DNA from: UBA10347 sp905182135
GTDB lineage: Bacteria > Actinomycetota > Acidimicrobiia > Acidimicrobiales > UBA10347
Length of the DNA: 64,000 bases
NCBI GenBank assembly: GCA_963925805.1
Contig: CAWUSE010000023.1
Coordinates: forward strand, 124,001-188,000
Reading direction: 5' to 3'
In this document: positions 16,051 to 25,860 of the stretch, piece by piece
Numbering within the stretch: position 1 is the first letter of the stretch
Layout of the letters: each line of letters opens with the position of its first letter
Position numbers and translations under genes: made by a program
Notes under the pieces: generated by a model
Database searches by the model: none
Told to the model about the DNA's origin: nothing
What the model saw: the letters and a program-made list of their open reading frames with translations, nothing else

Positions 16051-18954
16051 GTGGAACGTTTGGTCGTACAGGGTGCTCGTGAGCACAACCTGAAGAATGT
16101 CAGTGTCGATTTACCGCGCGACAAACTGATCGTGTTTACCGGACTGTCTGGTTCGGGAAAGTCGTCTTTGGCATTTGACACCATCTATGCCGAAGGTCAA
16201 CGGCGCTATGTCGAGTCGTTGTCCGCGTATGCGCGCCAATTCTTGGGGCAGATGGACAAGCCTGATGTTGATTTCATCGAAGGTTTGTCGCCCGCCATTT
16301 CGATCGACCAAAAGAGCGCATCACGGAATCCCCGCTCGACAGTCGGCACGATCACTGAGGTCTACGACTACCTACGTTTGCTCTTCGCTCGGATTGGCAT
16401 CCCACACGATCCTGACACCGGCGAGCGGTTGGTTCGCCAGACTCCGCAGCAGATCGTTGACCGGGTGCTCACGCTTCCCCAAGGCACCCGCTTTCAGGTA
16501 ATTGCGCCGGTTGTACGTGGGCGCAAGGGCACCTACGAGACCCTGGTTGCAGATCTTGCGGCCGACGGCTTTGCTCGAGTTCGAATCGACGGCGAGGTGT
16601 ATGACCTCGCCGATATCGCTGGCGATGACGATAATGGACTGCCCAAGCTCCAACTGGAGCGCTACGAAACGCACGACATCGAGGTGATCGTTGATCGTTT
16701 GGTGCAACGCGACGGTATCGATCGTCGGCTAACAGAGTCGCTCGAGACGGCCCTTGGGCTCGCCGAAGGACTAGCTCAGATCGAGATCGTGCCTGACAAG
16801 GACAGCGATGCTGAGCCCGAGATTCTCACCTTCAGCGAGCATCTTTCTCGGCCTAGCGATGGCAAGTCGTTTGAAGAGATCGCCCCTCGCAACTTCTCGT
16901 TCAACTCGCCTTACGGCGCATGCCAGCGCTGCGATGGCCTGGGCACGCGATTCGAGGTTGACCCTTCGCTGGTTATCCCCAACGCAGACATCAGCGTCGC
17001 TGAAGGAGCTATTACGGTTTGGGGCGGTGGTCGATCCCGCTATTTTGAACGGTTACTTGAAGCGGTCTGCGAAGACAACAAGATCGATATCAATGCCCCT
17101 TGGGGCGAGTTGAGCAAACCAAAGCAGAAGCTTCTCTTATACGGCGGCGGCAAGGGTCAGGTCGAAGTTTCGTACAAGAATCGTTACGGCCGCCGCCGCA
17201 GCTATCAGGCCAACTACGAGGGCGTCGTCCCGTATCTTGTCCGGCGCCACTCCGAGAGTGACAGTGATCGTCAGCGTGAGCAGATCGAGGGCTATATGCG
17301 CGAGGTGCCCTGCTCGACTTGCGATGGGGCACGGCTTCGCCCGCTGACTCTCGCCGTAACGGTCGATGGGCGCAATATCGCGGAGATCTGTGGCATGTCT
17401 ATTCGCGACGCAGCCAAGGTCCTGGCCGAACTGCAGCTCAGCGATCGTGACCTGCTGATCGCTTCAGAAGTCATGAAAGAGATCAATGGGCGCATCGGCT
17501 TCTTGATCGATGTGGGGCTTGAGTATCTGTCACTCGGACGTTCGGCTGGCACCTTGTCCGGTGGTGAAGCCCAACGCATCCGTCTTGCTTCGCAGATTGG
17601 GAGCGGGCTAGTTGGAGTGCTTTATGTGCTCGACGAACCATCCATAGGTTTGCATCAGCGCGATAACAAACGCCTGATCGAGACGCTCGTGCGCCTGCGC
17701 GACCTTGGCAACACTGTGTTGGTTGTTGAACATGACGAAGAAACCATGCAGACCGCTGATCACATCGTCGACATCGGCCCAGGTGCTGGCGAGCACGGCG
17801 GAGAGGTCATGCACTCTGGCACCTACAAGCAACTCCTTAAGAACAAGCGGTCGCTAACCGGTCAATACCTGTCGGGCAAGAGAGAAATCCCAGTGCCAGC
17901 GATTCGCCGCACGCCCTGTGGCGATGTCATCACCGTGCGGGGAGCGACCGAAAATAATCTTCAGAACCTTGATGTCGAGTTTCCGCTTGGGTGTTTTGTT
18001 GCGGTGACTGGAGTATCTGGATCAGGCAAAAGTACGCTGGTAAACCAGATTCTGTACCGCTCGTTGATGCAGCGAATTTACAAGTCTAAGAATGTGCCGG
18101 GACGCCACAAGACGGTCGAGGGAATCGAACACCTGGACAAGGTCATCAATATCGACCAGCAGCCCATTGGTCGAACACCTCGATCGAACCCTGCGACCTA
18201 CACCGGGGTTTTTGATCATGTACGCAAGCTGTTTGCCCAGACGCAAGAGTCCCGAGTCCGCGGCTACATGCCTGGTCGTTTCTCATTCAATGTCAAAGGG
18301 GGGCGCTGTGAGTCCTGCGCTGGTGATGGCACGATCAAGATTGAGATGCACTTCTTGCCCGACGTGTACGTGCCGTGCGAGATTTGCAAGGGCAGCCGTT
18401 ACAACCGAGACACTCTCGACATTTTGTTTAAAGGCAAAACCATCGCTGACGTTCTGAACATGCCAGCCGAAGAAGCGCTTGAGTTCTTCTCGAACCAGCC
18501 GCCGATTGCTCGTCATATGCAGACTCTCGTCGACGTGGGACTGGGATATGTGCGGCTTGGACAGTCGGCACCGACGCTCTCCGGCGGTGAGGCCCAGCGC
18601 GTAAAACTGGCAAGCGAGCTAGCCAAGCGCAGCACTGGCCACACGATCTACATTCTTGACGAACCTACAACTGGGCTGCACTTCGAAGACATCCGCAAGC
18701 TTCTCAATGTGCTGAGTCGACTGGTCGACCAGGGCAACTCCGTCTTGGTCATCGAGCACAATCTCGATGTAATTAAGACGGCCGACTGGATCGTTGATCT
18801 GGGGCCATTGGGCGGCGACGGTGGTGGTGAGGTAGTGGCGCAGGGTTCGCCTGAGCTGGTAGCCGAGAACCCAGACAGTTTTACCGGGATGTTCTTGAAG
18901 CCCGTCCTGGCAGGTCGGGGAGCGGCGCGATCTGCACCAAGCGCCGCTACCTGA
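16051..18954 (+). CDS. uvrA: Excinuclease ABC subunit A
   Basis: 967 residues, full length. UvrA is the damage-sensing dimeric ABC-type ATPase that loads UvrB. Two ATPase modules are seen: Walker A GLSGSGKSSL at 31-40 and GVSGSGKSTL in the second half; signature motifs LSGGEAQRIRLA and LSGGEAQRVKLA; Walker B regions VLDEPSIGLH and ILDEPTTGLH. Zinc-finger cysteines appear as CQRCDGLG, CSTCDGARL, CESCAGDG and CEICKGSRY. The start is GTG 16051; the sequence MERLVVQGAREHNLKN is the normal family N-terminus. A TATAAC lies only one base upstream, unlike the 6-8 base spacing seen elsewhere. Confidence 0.98.
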   Translation: MERLVVQGAREHNLKNVSVDLPRDKLIVFTGLSGSGKSSLAFDTIYAEGQRRYVESLSAYARQFLGQMDKPDVDFIEGLSPAISIDQKSASRNPRSTVGTITEVYDYLRLLFARIGIPHDPDTGERLVRQTPQQIVDRVLTLPQGTRFQVIAPVVRGRKGTYETLVADLAADGFARVRIDGEVYDLADIAGDDDNGLPKLQLERYETHDIEVIVDRLVQRDGIDRRLTESLETALGLAEGLAQIEIVPDKDSDAEPEILTFSEHLSRPSDGKSFEEIAPRNFSFNSPYGACQRCDGLGTRFEVDPSLVIPNADISVAEGAITVWGGGRSRYFERLLEAVCEDNKIDINAPWGELSKPKQKLLLYGGGKGQVEVSYKNRYGRRRSYQANYEGVVPYLVRRHSESDSDRQREQIEGYMREVPCSTCDGARLRPLTLAVTVDGRNIAEICGMSIRDAAKVLAELQLSDRDLLIASEVMKEINGRIGFLIDVGLEYLSLGRSAGTLSGGEAQRIRLASQIGSGLVGVLYVLDEPSIGLHQRDNKRLIETLVRLRDLGNTVLVVEHDEETMQTADHIVDIGPGAGEHGGEVMHSGTYKQLLKNKRSLTGQYLSGKREIPVPAIRRTPCGDVITVRGATENNLQNLDVEFPLGCFVAVTGVSGSGKSTLVNQILYRSLMQRIYKSKNVPGRHKTVEGIEHLDKVINIDQQPIGRTPRSNPATYTGVFDHVRKLFAQTQESRVRGYMPGRFSFNVKGGRCESCAGDGTIKIEMHFLPDVYVPCEICKGSRYNRDTLDILFKGKTIADVLNMPAEEALEFFSNQPPIARHMQTLVDVGLGYVRLGQSAPTLSGGEAQRVKLASELAKRSTGHTIYILDEPTTGLHFEDIRKLLNVLSRLVDQGNSVLVIEHNLDVIKTADWIVDLGPLGGDGGGEVVAQGSPELVAENPDSFTGMFLKPVLAGRGAARSAPSAAT

Positions 18955-18990
18955 CACCGTCGCGAGGGAGCGGTGTCCTAACATCAGGTA

Positions 18991-19866
18991 GTGGGAATGT
19001 ATAAGAGGCTGTTCGGTGGAATCGTCGGCGGTGGGCTGGTAGTCGCCCTCATCGTTGGTTACGTCGTCTTTTTCAGTGGCAACACACCAGTAGAAGTTGA
19101 CTCTGTCGAGGCCGCCGAGGCCCGGCAAGAAGCCATTGCGGAAGCTACAGGTGGCGCAAATGGTGGTGTCCAATCCGATGAAGCTGATGAAGCTGATGAA
19201 GCTGAAGAGGATGATGAAGCTGAAGAGGATGAGAGTTCGGCCGCTCTTGATACCGGCCAACCTGATTCGAACGCATCGGTTGGTTCGACAACCAATGGCC
19301 TCTGGATGGTCGATACCTCGATCGGTACCTTTGGCGCAGACTGTCTGACCGACGTGTGCGGCTCAAGCTTCGTCGGCTTCCGGATTGACGAAGAGCTAGC
19401 CAACTTCGGGGCCAAGACCGTTGTAGGGCGGACTCCTGGAGTATCGGGCTCAATGGAACTCGTTGGCACGCAGGTAATCGGCGCCGAGTTCGTCGTAGAT
19501 ATGACTGGTTTGATAACCGATAACGACAGTCGAACTGGGGCCTTACGCGGACCCAACGGCGGCATCGAAACCGACGCTTTCCCCGAAGCTCGCTTCGAAC
19601 TCACCCAATCCATCGAACTCGGTTCGGTGCCTGCCGAAGGGGCATCGATCGATGTGTGGGCAACGGGCAACCTGAGCTTGCACGGCGTGACGAATGAGGT
19701 CGTTATTCCATTGACGGCAGAGGTGCAGGCAGGCGTGATCATCGTCTTCGGCAACCTCGAAGGCATATTATTAGCCGACTACGGCATCCCTAAGCCGACT
19801 GCTGTCGTCGTGGTGAGTGTCGAGGACAATGCCACCCTGGAGCTCCAGCTTTTCTTCAGCCGATAG
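18991..19866 (+). CDS. YceI-family protein with N-terminal membrane anchor
   Basis: 291 residues. A signal anchor (LFGGIVGGGLVVALIVGYVV) is followed by a strongly acidic linker with DEADEADEAEEDD-type repeats coded by repeated GATGAAGCT units (about 19178-19230), then a YceI lipocalin-like beta-barrel (about 105-291) with VDTSIGTFGAD, VGFRIDEELA, GSMEL and LSLHGVTNEVVIPL. YceI proteins bind isoprenoid-type lipids, in some bacteria at or outside the membrane. GTG 18991 is used because TAACAT (18979-18984) is 6 bases before it; ATG 18997 is the alternative. A hairpin with GACACCG/CGGTGTC (18953-18977) separates it from uvrA. Confidence 0.88.
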   Translation: MGMYKRLFGGIVGGGLVVALIVGYVVFFSGNTPVEVDSVEAAEARQEAIAEATGGANGGVQSDEADEADEAEEDDEAEEDESSAALDTGQPDSNASVGSTTNGLWMVDTSIGTFGADCLTDVCGSSFVGFRIDEELANFGAKTVVGRTPGVSGSMELVGTQVIGAEFVVDMTGLITDNDSRTGALRGPNGGIETDAFPEARFELTQSIELGSVPAEGASIDVWATGNLSLHGVTNEVVIPLTAEVQAGVIIVFGNLEGILLADYGIPKPTAVVVVSVEDNATLELQLFFSR

Positions 19867-20472
19867 TCGCTGCCCACTCTGGCGTAGACGTGACGGCGGA
19901 GTTCTTCGCGTTATAGGCGTGCTCGTTGTTTGTTGGACCGGGTGCCAGCGGTTCGGTGAGTCCATGGCGTCGGACCTGTTAGCCAACATCGACAGGAGCC
20001 ATGTCTGCAACCCATGGACCGTCATTAGTTCAACCCGGGCCCGAACGAAGATCCAAACAGTTGGAGACTGCGAGTAGCGCGAGGTTGAACCGCTGTTTTG
20101 GGTTCGATGCAGTGGCGTTGGCCGCGAGTGACAGTCGGTCAGTCTCGGTATTTGTTACTGACGCGATGGCAGGGACCCGTAACGCAGGATGGTTTGGCGC
20201 TGGCAGAGGGTTTTGCCGTAGCCGGTAGCCGACGTCAAAAACGCCAAGATCGATAACTACGCGCGAGTCCAGGTTCCTAACTGATGTTGAGGATCGCTAT
20301 GTCGTTCTGGTTGAAGACGTTGACCGGTAACGAGTTGGCGCTGGATTAGAGAACAACAGCGCTTGCCCGAACTCTGGTTGCTGGATACTGGTTTTTGACA
20401 GCGAAGCGAGCGGGCCCCGAGGCTGGCTGAAGCGCGCAACGGACTCCAGCGAGGGCAGTAGAGTCGGCAGCG
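19867..20472. other. 606-base region without a recognisable gene
   Basis: No frame here has plausible composition or a known domain. It contains the exact 15-base copy of the uvrA-proximal repeat (20399-20413) and the uvrC -10-like hexamer TAGAGT (20459-20464). Confidence 0.55.
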
Positions 20473-22338
20473 ATGGTGACACGCCCGGCCGCCGGCACAA
20501 TTCCGATCACGCCCGGCTCGTACCAGTTCAAGGATGCTGCCGGGCGAGTGATCTACGTTGGCAAGGCCAAGAACCTACGAGCGCGGCTGTCAAACTATTT
20601 CCAGAATCCTCGATCTATGCAGGTTCGCACGGCTCAGATGGTCGCAGAAGCCGACACAGTCGAATGGATCCAGGTCGCGACTGAAGTCGAATCGCTGATG
20701 TTGGAGTACACGCTGATTCAGCGGCACCAGCCTCGATACAACGTGCGGTACCGCGATGACAAGAGTTATCCGTTCTTGGCGATCACGATGGCCGACGAGT
20801 GGCCGCGAGCCATGGTCATCCGCGGCAAGAAGAAGAAAGGTAACCGCTACTTCGGTCCCTATGGACATGCCTACGCCATCCGTGAAACCCTCGACCTGTT
20901 GCTTCGAACCTTTCCGATACGCACGTGCACCGACGGCAAATTCAATCGCCATGAGCGCTTGGGTAAACCATGCCTCGACTTCCATATCGAGAAGTGTTCT
21001 GGCCCGTGCGTTGACGCTATTAGCAAAGACGACTATCAGGAGTTGACCACCGAGCTGCTCAAATTCCTGGAGGGTGACACCGACGAGATCGTGGCTCGCC
21101 TTGAAGCCGACATGCGACAGGCCAGCGCTAATCTCGAATTCGAGCTTGCTGCCCGCCATCGAGATCGTCTTATCAGCGTGCGTAAGGCCAACGAGAAGAA
21201 TCAGATGGTTGGCACCCGAAACGAGGACTTTGATGTGATCGGGTTGTTCGATGATGAACTCGAAGCAGCGGTTCAGGTCTTTTTTGTGCGCAAGGGTCGG
21301 GTGTTGGGCCGTCGCGGTTTCATTGTGGATAAGGCAGAAGAGCTTGACCGCCCCGAGCTGATCGCCCGCATTCTCGAGCGGTTGTATTTCGATGACAACC
21401 CGTTAGGCCATCCCAAGAAAGTGATGGTGCCGGACCTGCCAGTAAGCCAGGCGATGTATGAAGAATGGATGAGCGAGCAGCGCGGCTCGGCCGTCACGAT
21501 TGGCATTCCTCAACGTGGCGACAAGCGCGAGCTGGCCGAAACCGTCACGCAGAATGCACGCGAGTCGTTCCAACGGCATCGGTTAAAGCGCCAGAGCGAT
21601 CACAATAGCCGTAGCCAGGCGATCAACCAGCTGCAGGAATACCTCGGCTTGCCCATGTCGCCTCTGCGCATCGAGTGCTACGACATGAGCCATATCCAAG
21701 GAACGGACTATGTCGGTTCCATGGTTGTCGTGGAAGACGGGCTCGCCAAAAAGAGCGAATATCGGCGATTTAAGATCAAGACGGTCGCTGGCAACGACGA
21801 CTTCGCTGCAATGGAAGAAGTGCTGCGTCGCAGATTCAGCAACTATGTAGCCGATCGGGATCGACCCCCCGAAGAGTGGGGTAAATTTGCCTATCCGCCG
21901 CAACTACTGCTGGTCGATGGCGGCAAGGGGCAGCTCAGCGTTGCGGTCAAGGTGCTCAAAGAACTCGGTCTAACCGACGAAATCCCCGTAGCCTCCCTGG
22001 CCAAGCAATTCGAAGAGGTGTTCATCCCTGGACGTCCGCAGTCGATCATGCTTCCTCGCCAGAGCGAGGCGTTGTACATGTTGCAGCGCATCCGCGACGA
22101 GAGCCATCGGTTCGCGATCACCTATCACCGCCAGTTACGCGACAAGCGCATGCGCAAGTCGGTATTAGACGACATTGCTGGTCTGGGAGAGACACGCAAG
22201 AAGCGACTGATCCGCGAGGTTGGTTCGGTGAAATCGATCAAGGCTGCGACCGCTGACGAATTGAAGAGCCTTCGTTGGCTTCCCGACAACGTGGCCGATG
22301 CTATCTACGAGAAACTGCACGACAAGGGTTCCACGTAA
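20473..22338 (+). CDS. uvrC: Excinuclease ABC subunit C
   Basis: 621 residues, full length. UvrC makes both incisions around a lesion held by UvrB. Domains in order: N-terminal GIY-YIG nuclease (PGSYQFKDAAGRVIYVGKAK, about 15-90), Cys-rich middle (FHIEKCSGPCV), a UVR motif (LEADMRQASANLEFELAARH) that pairs with that of UvrB, the RNase H-like nuclease with the catalytic Asp in ECYDMSHIQG and LLLVDGGKGQL, and a C-terminal helix-hairpin-helix (DDIAGLGETRKKRLIREVGS). ATG 20473 has TAGAGT 8 bases ahead. Confidence 0.98.
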   Translation: MVTRPAAGTIPITPGSYQFKDAAGRVIYVGKAKNLRARLSNYFQNPRSMQVRTAQMVAEADTVEWIQVATEVESLMLEYTLIQRHQPRYNVRYRDDKSYPFLAITMADEWPRAMVIRGKKKKGNRYFGPYGHAYAIRETLDLLLRTFPIRTCTDGKFNRHERLGKPCLDFHIEKCSGPCVDAISKDDYQELTTELLKFLEGDTDEIVARLEADMRQASANLEFELAARHRDRLISVRKANEKNQMVGTRNEDFDVIGLFDDELEAAVQVFFVRKGRVLGRRGFIVDKAEELDRPELIARILERLYFDDNPLGHPKKVMVPDLPVSQAMYEEWMSEQRGSAVTIGIPQRGDKRELAETVTQNARESFQRHRLKRQSDHNSRSQAINQLQEYLGLPMSPLRIECYDMSHIQGTDYVGSMVVVEDGLAKKSEYRRFKIKTVAGNDDFAAMEEVLRRRFSNYVADRDRPPEEWGKFAYPPQLLLVDGGKGQLSVAVKVLKELGLTDEIPVASLAKQFEEVFIPGRPQSIMLPRQSEALYMLQRIRDESHRFAITYHRQLRDKRMRKSVLDDIAGLGETRKKRLIREVGSVKSIKAATADELKSLRWLPDNVADAIYEKLHDKGST

Positions 22339-22883
22339 CCCTTCTGAAAACGAATAAGAGCGTTACTAGCGACAGCTATGGGTGACACGCATAGGTGGCA
22401 CCGTGGAGGGAGCGACGTTGCTCGAGCAGGGCACGTTTGCAGGGCATGGCTTCTGCCGGCACGTCGATGGTGACGCTCATAGAGCGATTCCTACCTGCGG
22501 CGAGGACCCCATCGCCCCAGCTTGTGAACAATTTCGCTGCCGGATAGCTGGATTTGGTGTTGGTCACGAGTTTCAGCGGGGACACGAACCTTGACGCCGT
22601 GGCCATCTACAACGGGCGTCGGATTGGGCCCGAACGTCTTGCTAGCGGCGTGCTTCGAGGCCCTTTGAGATGTTGGAGAAGCGAGCCTTTGGGCGAAGAC
22701 ACTGCGGTCAGGATCGAGCCATTCGGCGTTGGCTTTCGCTACTTGTCAGCTCTCGCAAGCCCTGACAGGAGCGAAGACGGAGGGTGATTGTTGTGGGCTT
22801 TATTTTTCCGAGGCATAAGCCCGGACATCGCTCCATGAGCTAATCGTCTCATGCTCTGGCCGTGCTGTCGATAGCGTCTGAGG
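22339..22883. other. 545-base region without a recognisable gene
   Basis: A minus-strand frame (22376-22606) and plus-strand frames exist but have no start signal or domain that I recognise. The right end holds TAGCGT (22872-22877), the probable -10 element of the methyltransferase. Confidence 0.5.
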
Positions 22884-23621
22884 GTGAGTGACGTGAGCGA
22901 GCCGGGTCTGTGGGAAAAACATGCAGATTGGTGGCAAGAAGAGTTCACCGACGGCGTTGATGCGGAGTACGAAGAGCAGATCATTCCGCTCGCGTTGGAC
23001 CTGCTAGCCGGGCGCGATCGGATTCTCGATGTCGGCACGGGCGAGGGGCAGATCGCACGCAAGCTGATAGCCGCCGACGCTGACCACGTGATCGGCGTCG
23101 ATCCGACTGGGAGTCAGATCGTCGAGGCCGTGAAGCGAGCAGGAGGTCCCGTTTATCTGCGTGCCGACGCTGATGCGCTGCCATTTGCCGATAGCAGCTT
23201 TGACGGAGCGCTCGCATGCCTGGTGTACGAGCACATCGACGCTATGGAAACAGCATTGAGTGAATCTGCTCGCGTCCTTCGTCCGGGCGGGCGCTTCGTG
23301 CTCATGCTGAATCATCCACTGTTACAGACGCCAGGAAGCGGGTGGATCGACGACCAGTGGCTTGATCCACCAGAGCGTTACTGGCGCATCGGTCCTTACC
23401 TGCAAGAGGCTTCCACGGTCGAAGAAGTACAGAAGGATGTCTATATTCCGTTTGTCCATCGACCGCTGAGCCGCTATCTGAACGCGATGGTTGATGCCGG
23501 CTTCCGGTTTGAACGCATGATTGAACCTGCACCCCCCGAAGGATTTCTTGAACGGTCCGCCACCTACCGGGAAGCCGCAGCGATTCCCCGGTTATTGGTT
23601 CTGGTCGCTGGCAAGGTTTAA
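22884..23621 (+). CDS. Class I SAM-dependent methyltransferase
   Basis: 245 residues. Motif I, ILDVGTGEGQIARKLI, binds S-adenosylmethionine; VIGVDPTGSQI is the acidic end of strand 2; ADALPFADSSFDGALACLVY and ARVLRPGGRFVLMLNHP are motifs of the Methyltransf_11 group. The C-terminal half, rich in aromatic residues, probably binds the substrate, which is not identifiable. The start is GTG 22884 with TAGCGT 6 bases ahead. It is the gene before rapZ, 323 bases apart. Confidence 0.9.
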   Translation: MSDVSEPGLWEKHADWWQEEFTDGVDAEYEEQIIPLALDLLAGRDRILDVGTGEGQIARKLIAADADHVIGVDPTGSQIVEAVKRAGGPVYLRADADALPFADSSFDGALACLVYEHIDAMETALSESARVLRPGGRFVLMLNHPLLQTPGSGWIDDQWLDPPERYWRIGPYLQEASTVEEVQKDVYIPFVHRPLSRYLNAMVDAGFRFERMIEPAPPEGFLERSATYREAAAIPRLLVLVAGKV

Positions 23622-23944
23622 GAAAACCGCTGTCGGCCCTATCTAGGGGAACGTGTAGATGCAGGACTGTCGGTTTGGCCAGTCGCTGTATTCGATCCAC
23701 TGAGTCAGCCGGCATCAGCAGTTTCACCGGCGTGCGGGGTGGGCTCTCGCAAGAAATGTTTAGCTTTCAGGCTTCGAGCCAGAAGCGTTCGAAGATGACC
23801 AAATTGCCTATGATCCCGTGGTGAACACAGGAATCTGTTAGCAGCGCCTGCTCGATAGCGGTTCGTGGCGCCTCTAGGTTGAGGTTCGTCACTTTGTAAC
23901 GGTTCAGAAACCCGCGAAACGCGTTGAGAACGTAGTCTTGAGGC
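23622..23944. other. 323-base intergenic region
   Basis: No convincing gene is seen. TAGTCT at 23933-23938 lies 6 bases before the rapZ GTG and is the likely -10 element. Confidence 0.5.
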
Positions 23945-24802
23945 GTGGAGTTCGCAGTAGTGACCGGGCATTCAGGGGCGGGGCGTTCCCAAGCCGCAAA
24001 CTTCCTTGAGGATCTGGGCTGGTTCGTGATCGACAACCTGCCCGCAGCGTTGCTGCCAAAGGTGTCTGAGCTCGCCGGGGTGGCTGGTAGCCGCTATGAC
24101 CGTGTCGCTCTAGTCTCCGGCAGCGGCGAAGATGCCGAAGAGCTGACTGCGGCAATCCGAGCCCTGCGCCAAACCGGTGAGTCGCGGGTCCGTGTCATCT
24201 TCCTGCAGGCGAGCACACCGGTATTGGTTCGTCGTTACGAGAGCACCAAACGACCGCATCCGTGGGACCCGAGTTTGCCGCTTGTCGAGGCGATCGAAAC
24301 TGAACGGGCGGCGCTTGAGGTCATCAAGGCCGAAGCCGACATGGTGATTGACACCAGCAATACGAGCGTGCACCAGTTGCGTGATCGCGTCGAAGCCGAG
24401 TTCGCCACCGAGACCGATGTCACCGCTATGAGCGTTCGCCTCGTGAGTTTCGGTTACAAGCATGGACTGCCGCTCGATGTTGACTTGGTCATGGACTGTC
24501 GCTTTCTGCCAAATCCACATTGGATCGATGAACTACGGCCGTTGACGGGACGCGATCCCGAGGTCGCGGCGTATCTCGGAGATCAAACAATTAGCCCCGT
24601 GTTTCTCGACCGGTTGTATGCCCTCATTGATTTGCTGATGCCAGCCTACGAACGCGAGGGAAAGAGCTACCTGTCGATCGGTATTGGGTGCACTGGAGGC
24701 CGACATCGAAGTGTCTGGGTTACGGGGCAGCTCCGAGGCCACCTCGAAGAGCAGGGCTACCATCCACGGGTGTCGCACCGCGACGTGGACGGCTCGAACT
24801 GA
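23945..24802 (+). CDS. rapZ: RNase adapter/nucleotide-binding protein RapZ (YvcJ)
   Basis: 285 residues, family length. The P-loop is GHSGAGRSQA near residue 8, with Arg where most P-loops have Lys, as is common in this family; FVIDNLPAALLP, LVSFGYKHGLPLDVDLVMDCRFLPNPHW and the C-terminal IGIGCTGGRHRSVW are diagnostic. In E. coli RapZ guides RNase E to the GlmZ sRNA; in Gram-positives it binds nucleotides and its job is less clear. In most actinobacteria yvcK/cofD-like and whiA genes follow rapZ, but here gap follows after 44 bases and neither is in between. Confidence 0.95.
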   Translation: MEFAVVTGHSGAGRSQAANFLEDLGWFVIDNLPAALLPKVSELAGVAGSRYDRVALVSGSGEDAEELTAAIRALRQTGESRVRVIFLQASTPVLVRRYESTKRPHPWDPSLPLVEAIETERAALEVIKAEADMVIDTSNTSVHQLRDRVEAEFATETDVTAMSVRLVSFGYKHGLPLDVDLVMDCRFLPNPHWIDELRPLTGRDPEVAAYLGDQTISPVFLDRLYALIDLLMPAYEREGKSYLSIGIGCTGGRHRSVWVTGQLRGHLEEQGYHPRVSHRDVDGSN

Positions 24803-24846
24803 TCGAGAGCCACACCGAATGGATTTCCCCAAGCCTAAGGAGCCCC

Positions 24847-25860
24847 GTGACGCTGAAAGTTGGAATTAACGGCTTTGGCCGTATTGGCCGCAACGTGATG
24901 CGAGCAGCGAAACAAGCCGGTGCTGACATCGACTTCGTCGCAGTTAACGACTTGGGCGATCCTGAGACGATGGCGTACCTGCTGAAGCACGACACGGTCT
25001 TTGGGCCGGCACCGTTCGATGTCACCATCGGCGATGGCGATATCACTGTCGATGGCGACAAGATGGAGTTTTTGAGCATCCAAAACCCAGCGGCGCTGCC
25101 CTGGGGCGATCTGGGCGTCGACATCGTCATCGAGTCGACTGGCATTTTCAAGACCCGAAACCAGGCGGCCATGCATCTTGCGGCAGGCGCCAAAAAGGTG
25201 ATCATTTCGGCGCCAAGCAATGATGCCGACGCCATGGTCGTGCTCGGAGTGAACGACGGTGAACTGAGCACCGATGATGTGATTGTCAGCAATGCGTCGT
25301 GCACGACGAACTGCTTCGCTCCCATGGTCAAAGTCTTGGACGATGCCTTTGGTGTCGAGCAGGGCATGATCACAACCATCCACGCCTATACAGGAACCCA
25401 GAACCTGGTTGATGCCCCCCACAAGGACTTCCGCCGTGCTCGTGCAGGGGCCGTGAACCTGATTCCCACCTCTACTGGCGCAGCCAAGGCAACCGGCAAG
25501 GTCCTGCAGCATTTGATGGGCAAGCTCGATGGCATGGCCATGCGCGTGCCCGTTCCTGCAGGCTCGGCAACCGACTTCGTCGGCCTGCTCCAGGCCGAGG
25601 CTTCGATCGATCAGATCAACGACGCGTTCCGTATGGCTGCAGCTGGTTCTATGTCTGGCATAGTCGCGTTCAGCGATGAACCACTGGTGTCCAGCGACAT
25701 CGTTGGTCGCCCGGAGTCGTGCATCTATGACTCAGGTATGACGCTGGCCATCCCGACCGCAGCAGGTGGAACCATGATCAAGATTATTGGTTGGTACGAC
25801 AACGAATGGGGCTACGCAAACCGGATGGTCGACCTGGCATTGAAAATGGGTGCGTCATGA
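24847..25860 (+). CDS. gap: Glyceraldehyde-3-phosphate dehydrogenase, type I
   Basis: 337 residues. It oxidises glyceraldehyde-3-phosphate with phosphate and NAD to 1,3-bisphosphoglycerate. The NAD site INGFGRIGRN opens the protein, the catalytic Cys is in SNASCTTNC, and HAYTGTQNLVD, RARAGAVNLIPTSTGAAKA and WYDNEWGYANRM are all standard. The start is GTG 24847: AAGGAG at 24837-24842 is a good ribosome-binding site. The stop overlaps the pgk start as ATGA, so gap, pgk and tpiA form an operon. Confidence 0.98.
   Translation: MTLKVGINGFGRIGRNVMRAAKQAGADIDFVAVNDLGDPETMAYLLKHDTVFGPAPFDVTIGDGDITVDGDKMEFLSIQNPAALPWGDLGVDIVIESTGIFKTRNQAAMHLAAGAKKVIISAPSNDADAMVVLGVNDGELSTDDVIVSNASCTTNCFAPMVKVLDDAFGVEQGMITTIHAYTGTQNLVDAPHKDFRRARAGAVNLIPTSTGAAKATGKVLQHLMGKLDGMAMRVPVPAGSATDFVGLLQAEASIDQINDAFRMAAAGSMSGIVAFSDEPLVSSDIVGRPESCIYDSGMTLAIPTAAGGTMIKIIGWYDNEWGYANRMVDLALKMGAS

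Noticed and set aside
18619..19260. 213-residue minus-strand frame opposite the uvrA 3' end and yceI
   Set aside because: It is antisense to two well-supported genes, and its repeated Phe-Ser-Ile composition comes from the acidic repeat of the YceI linker read backwards.
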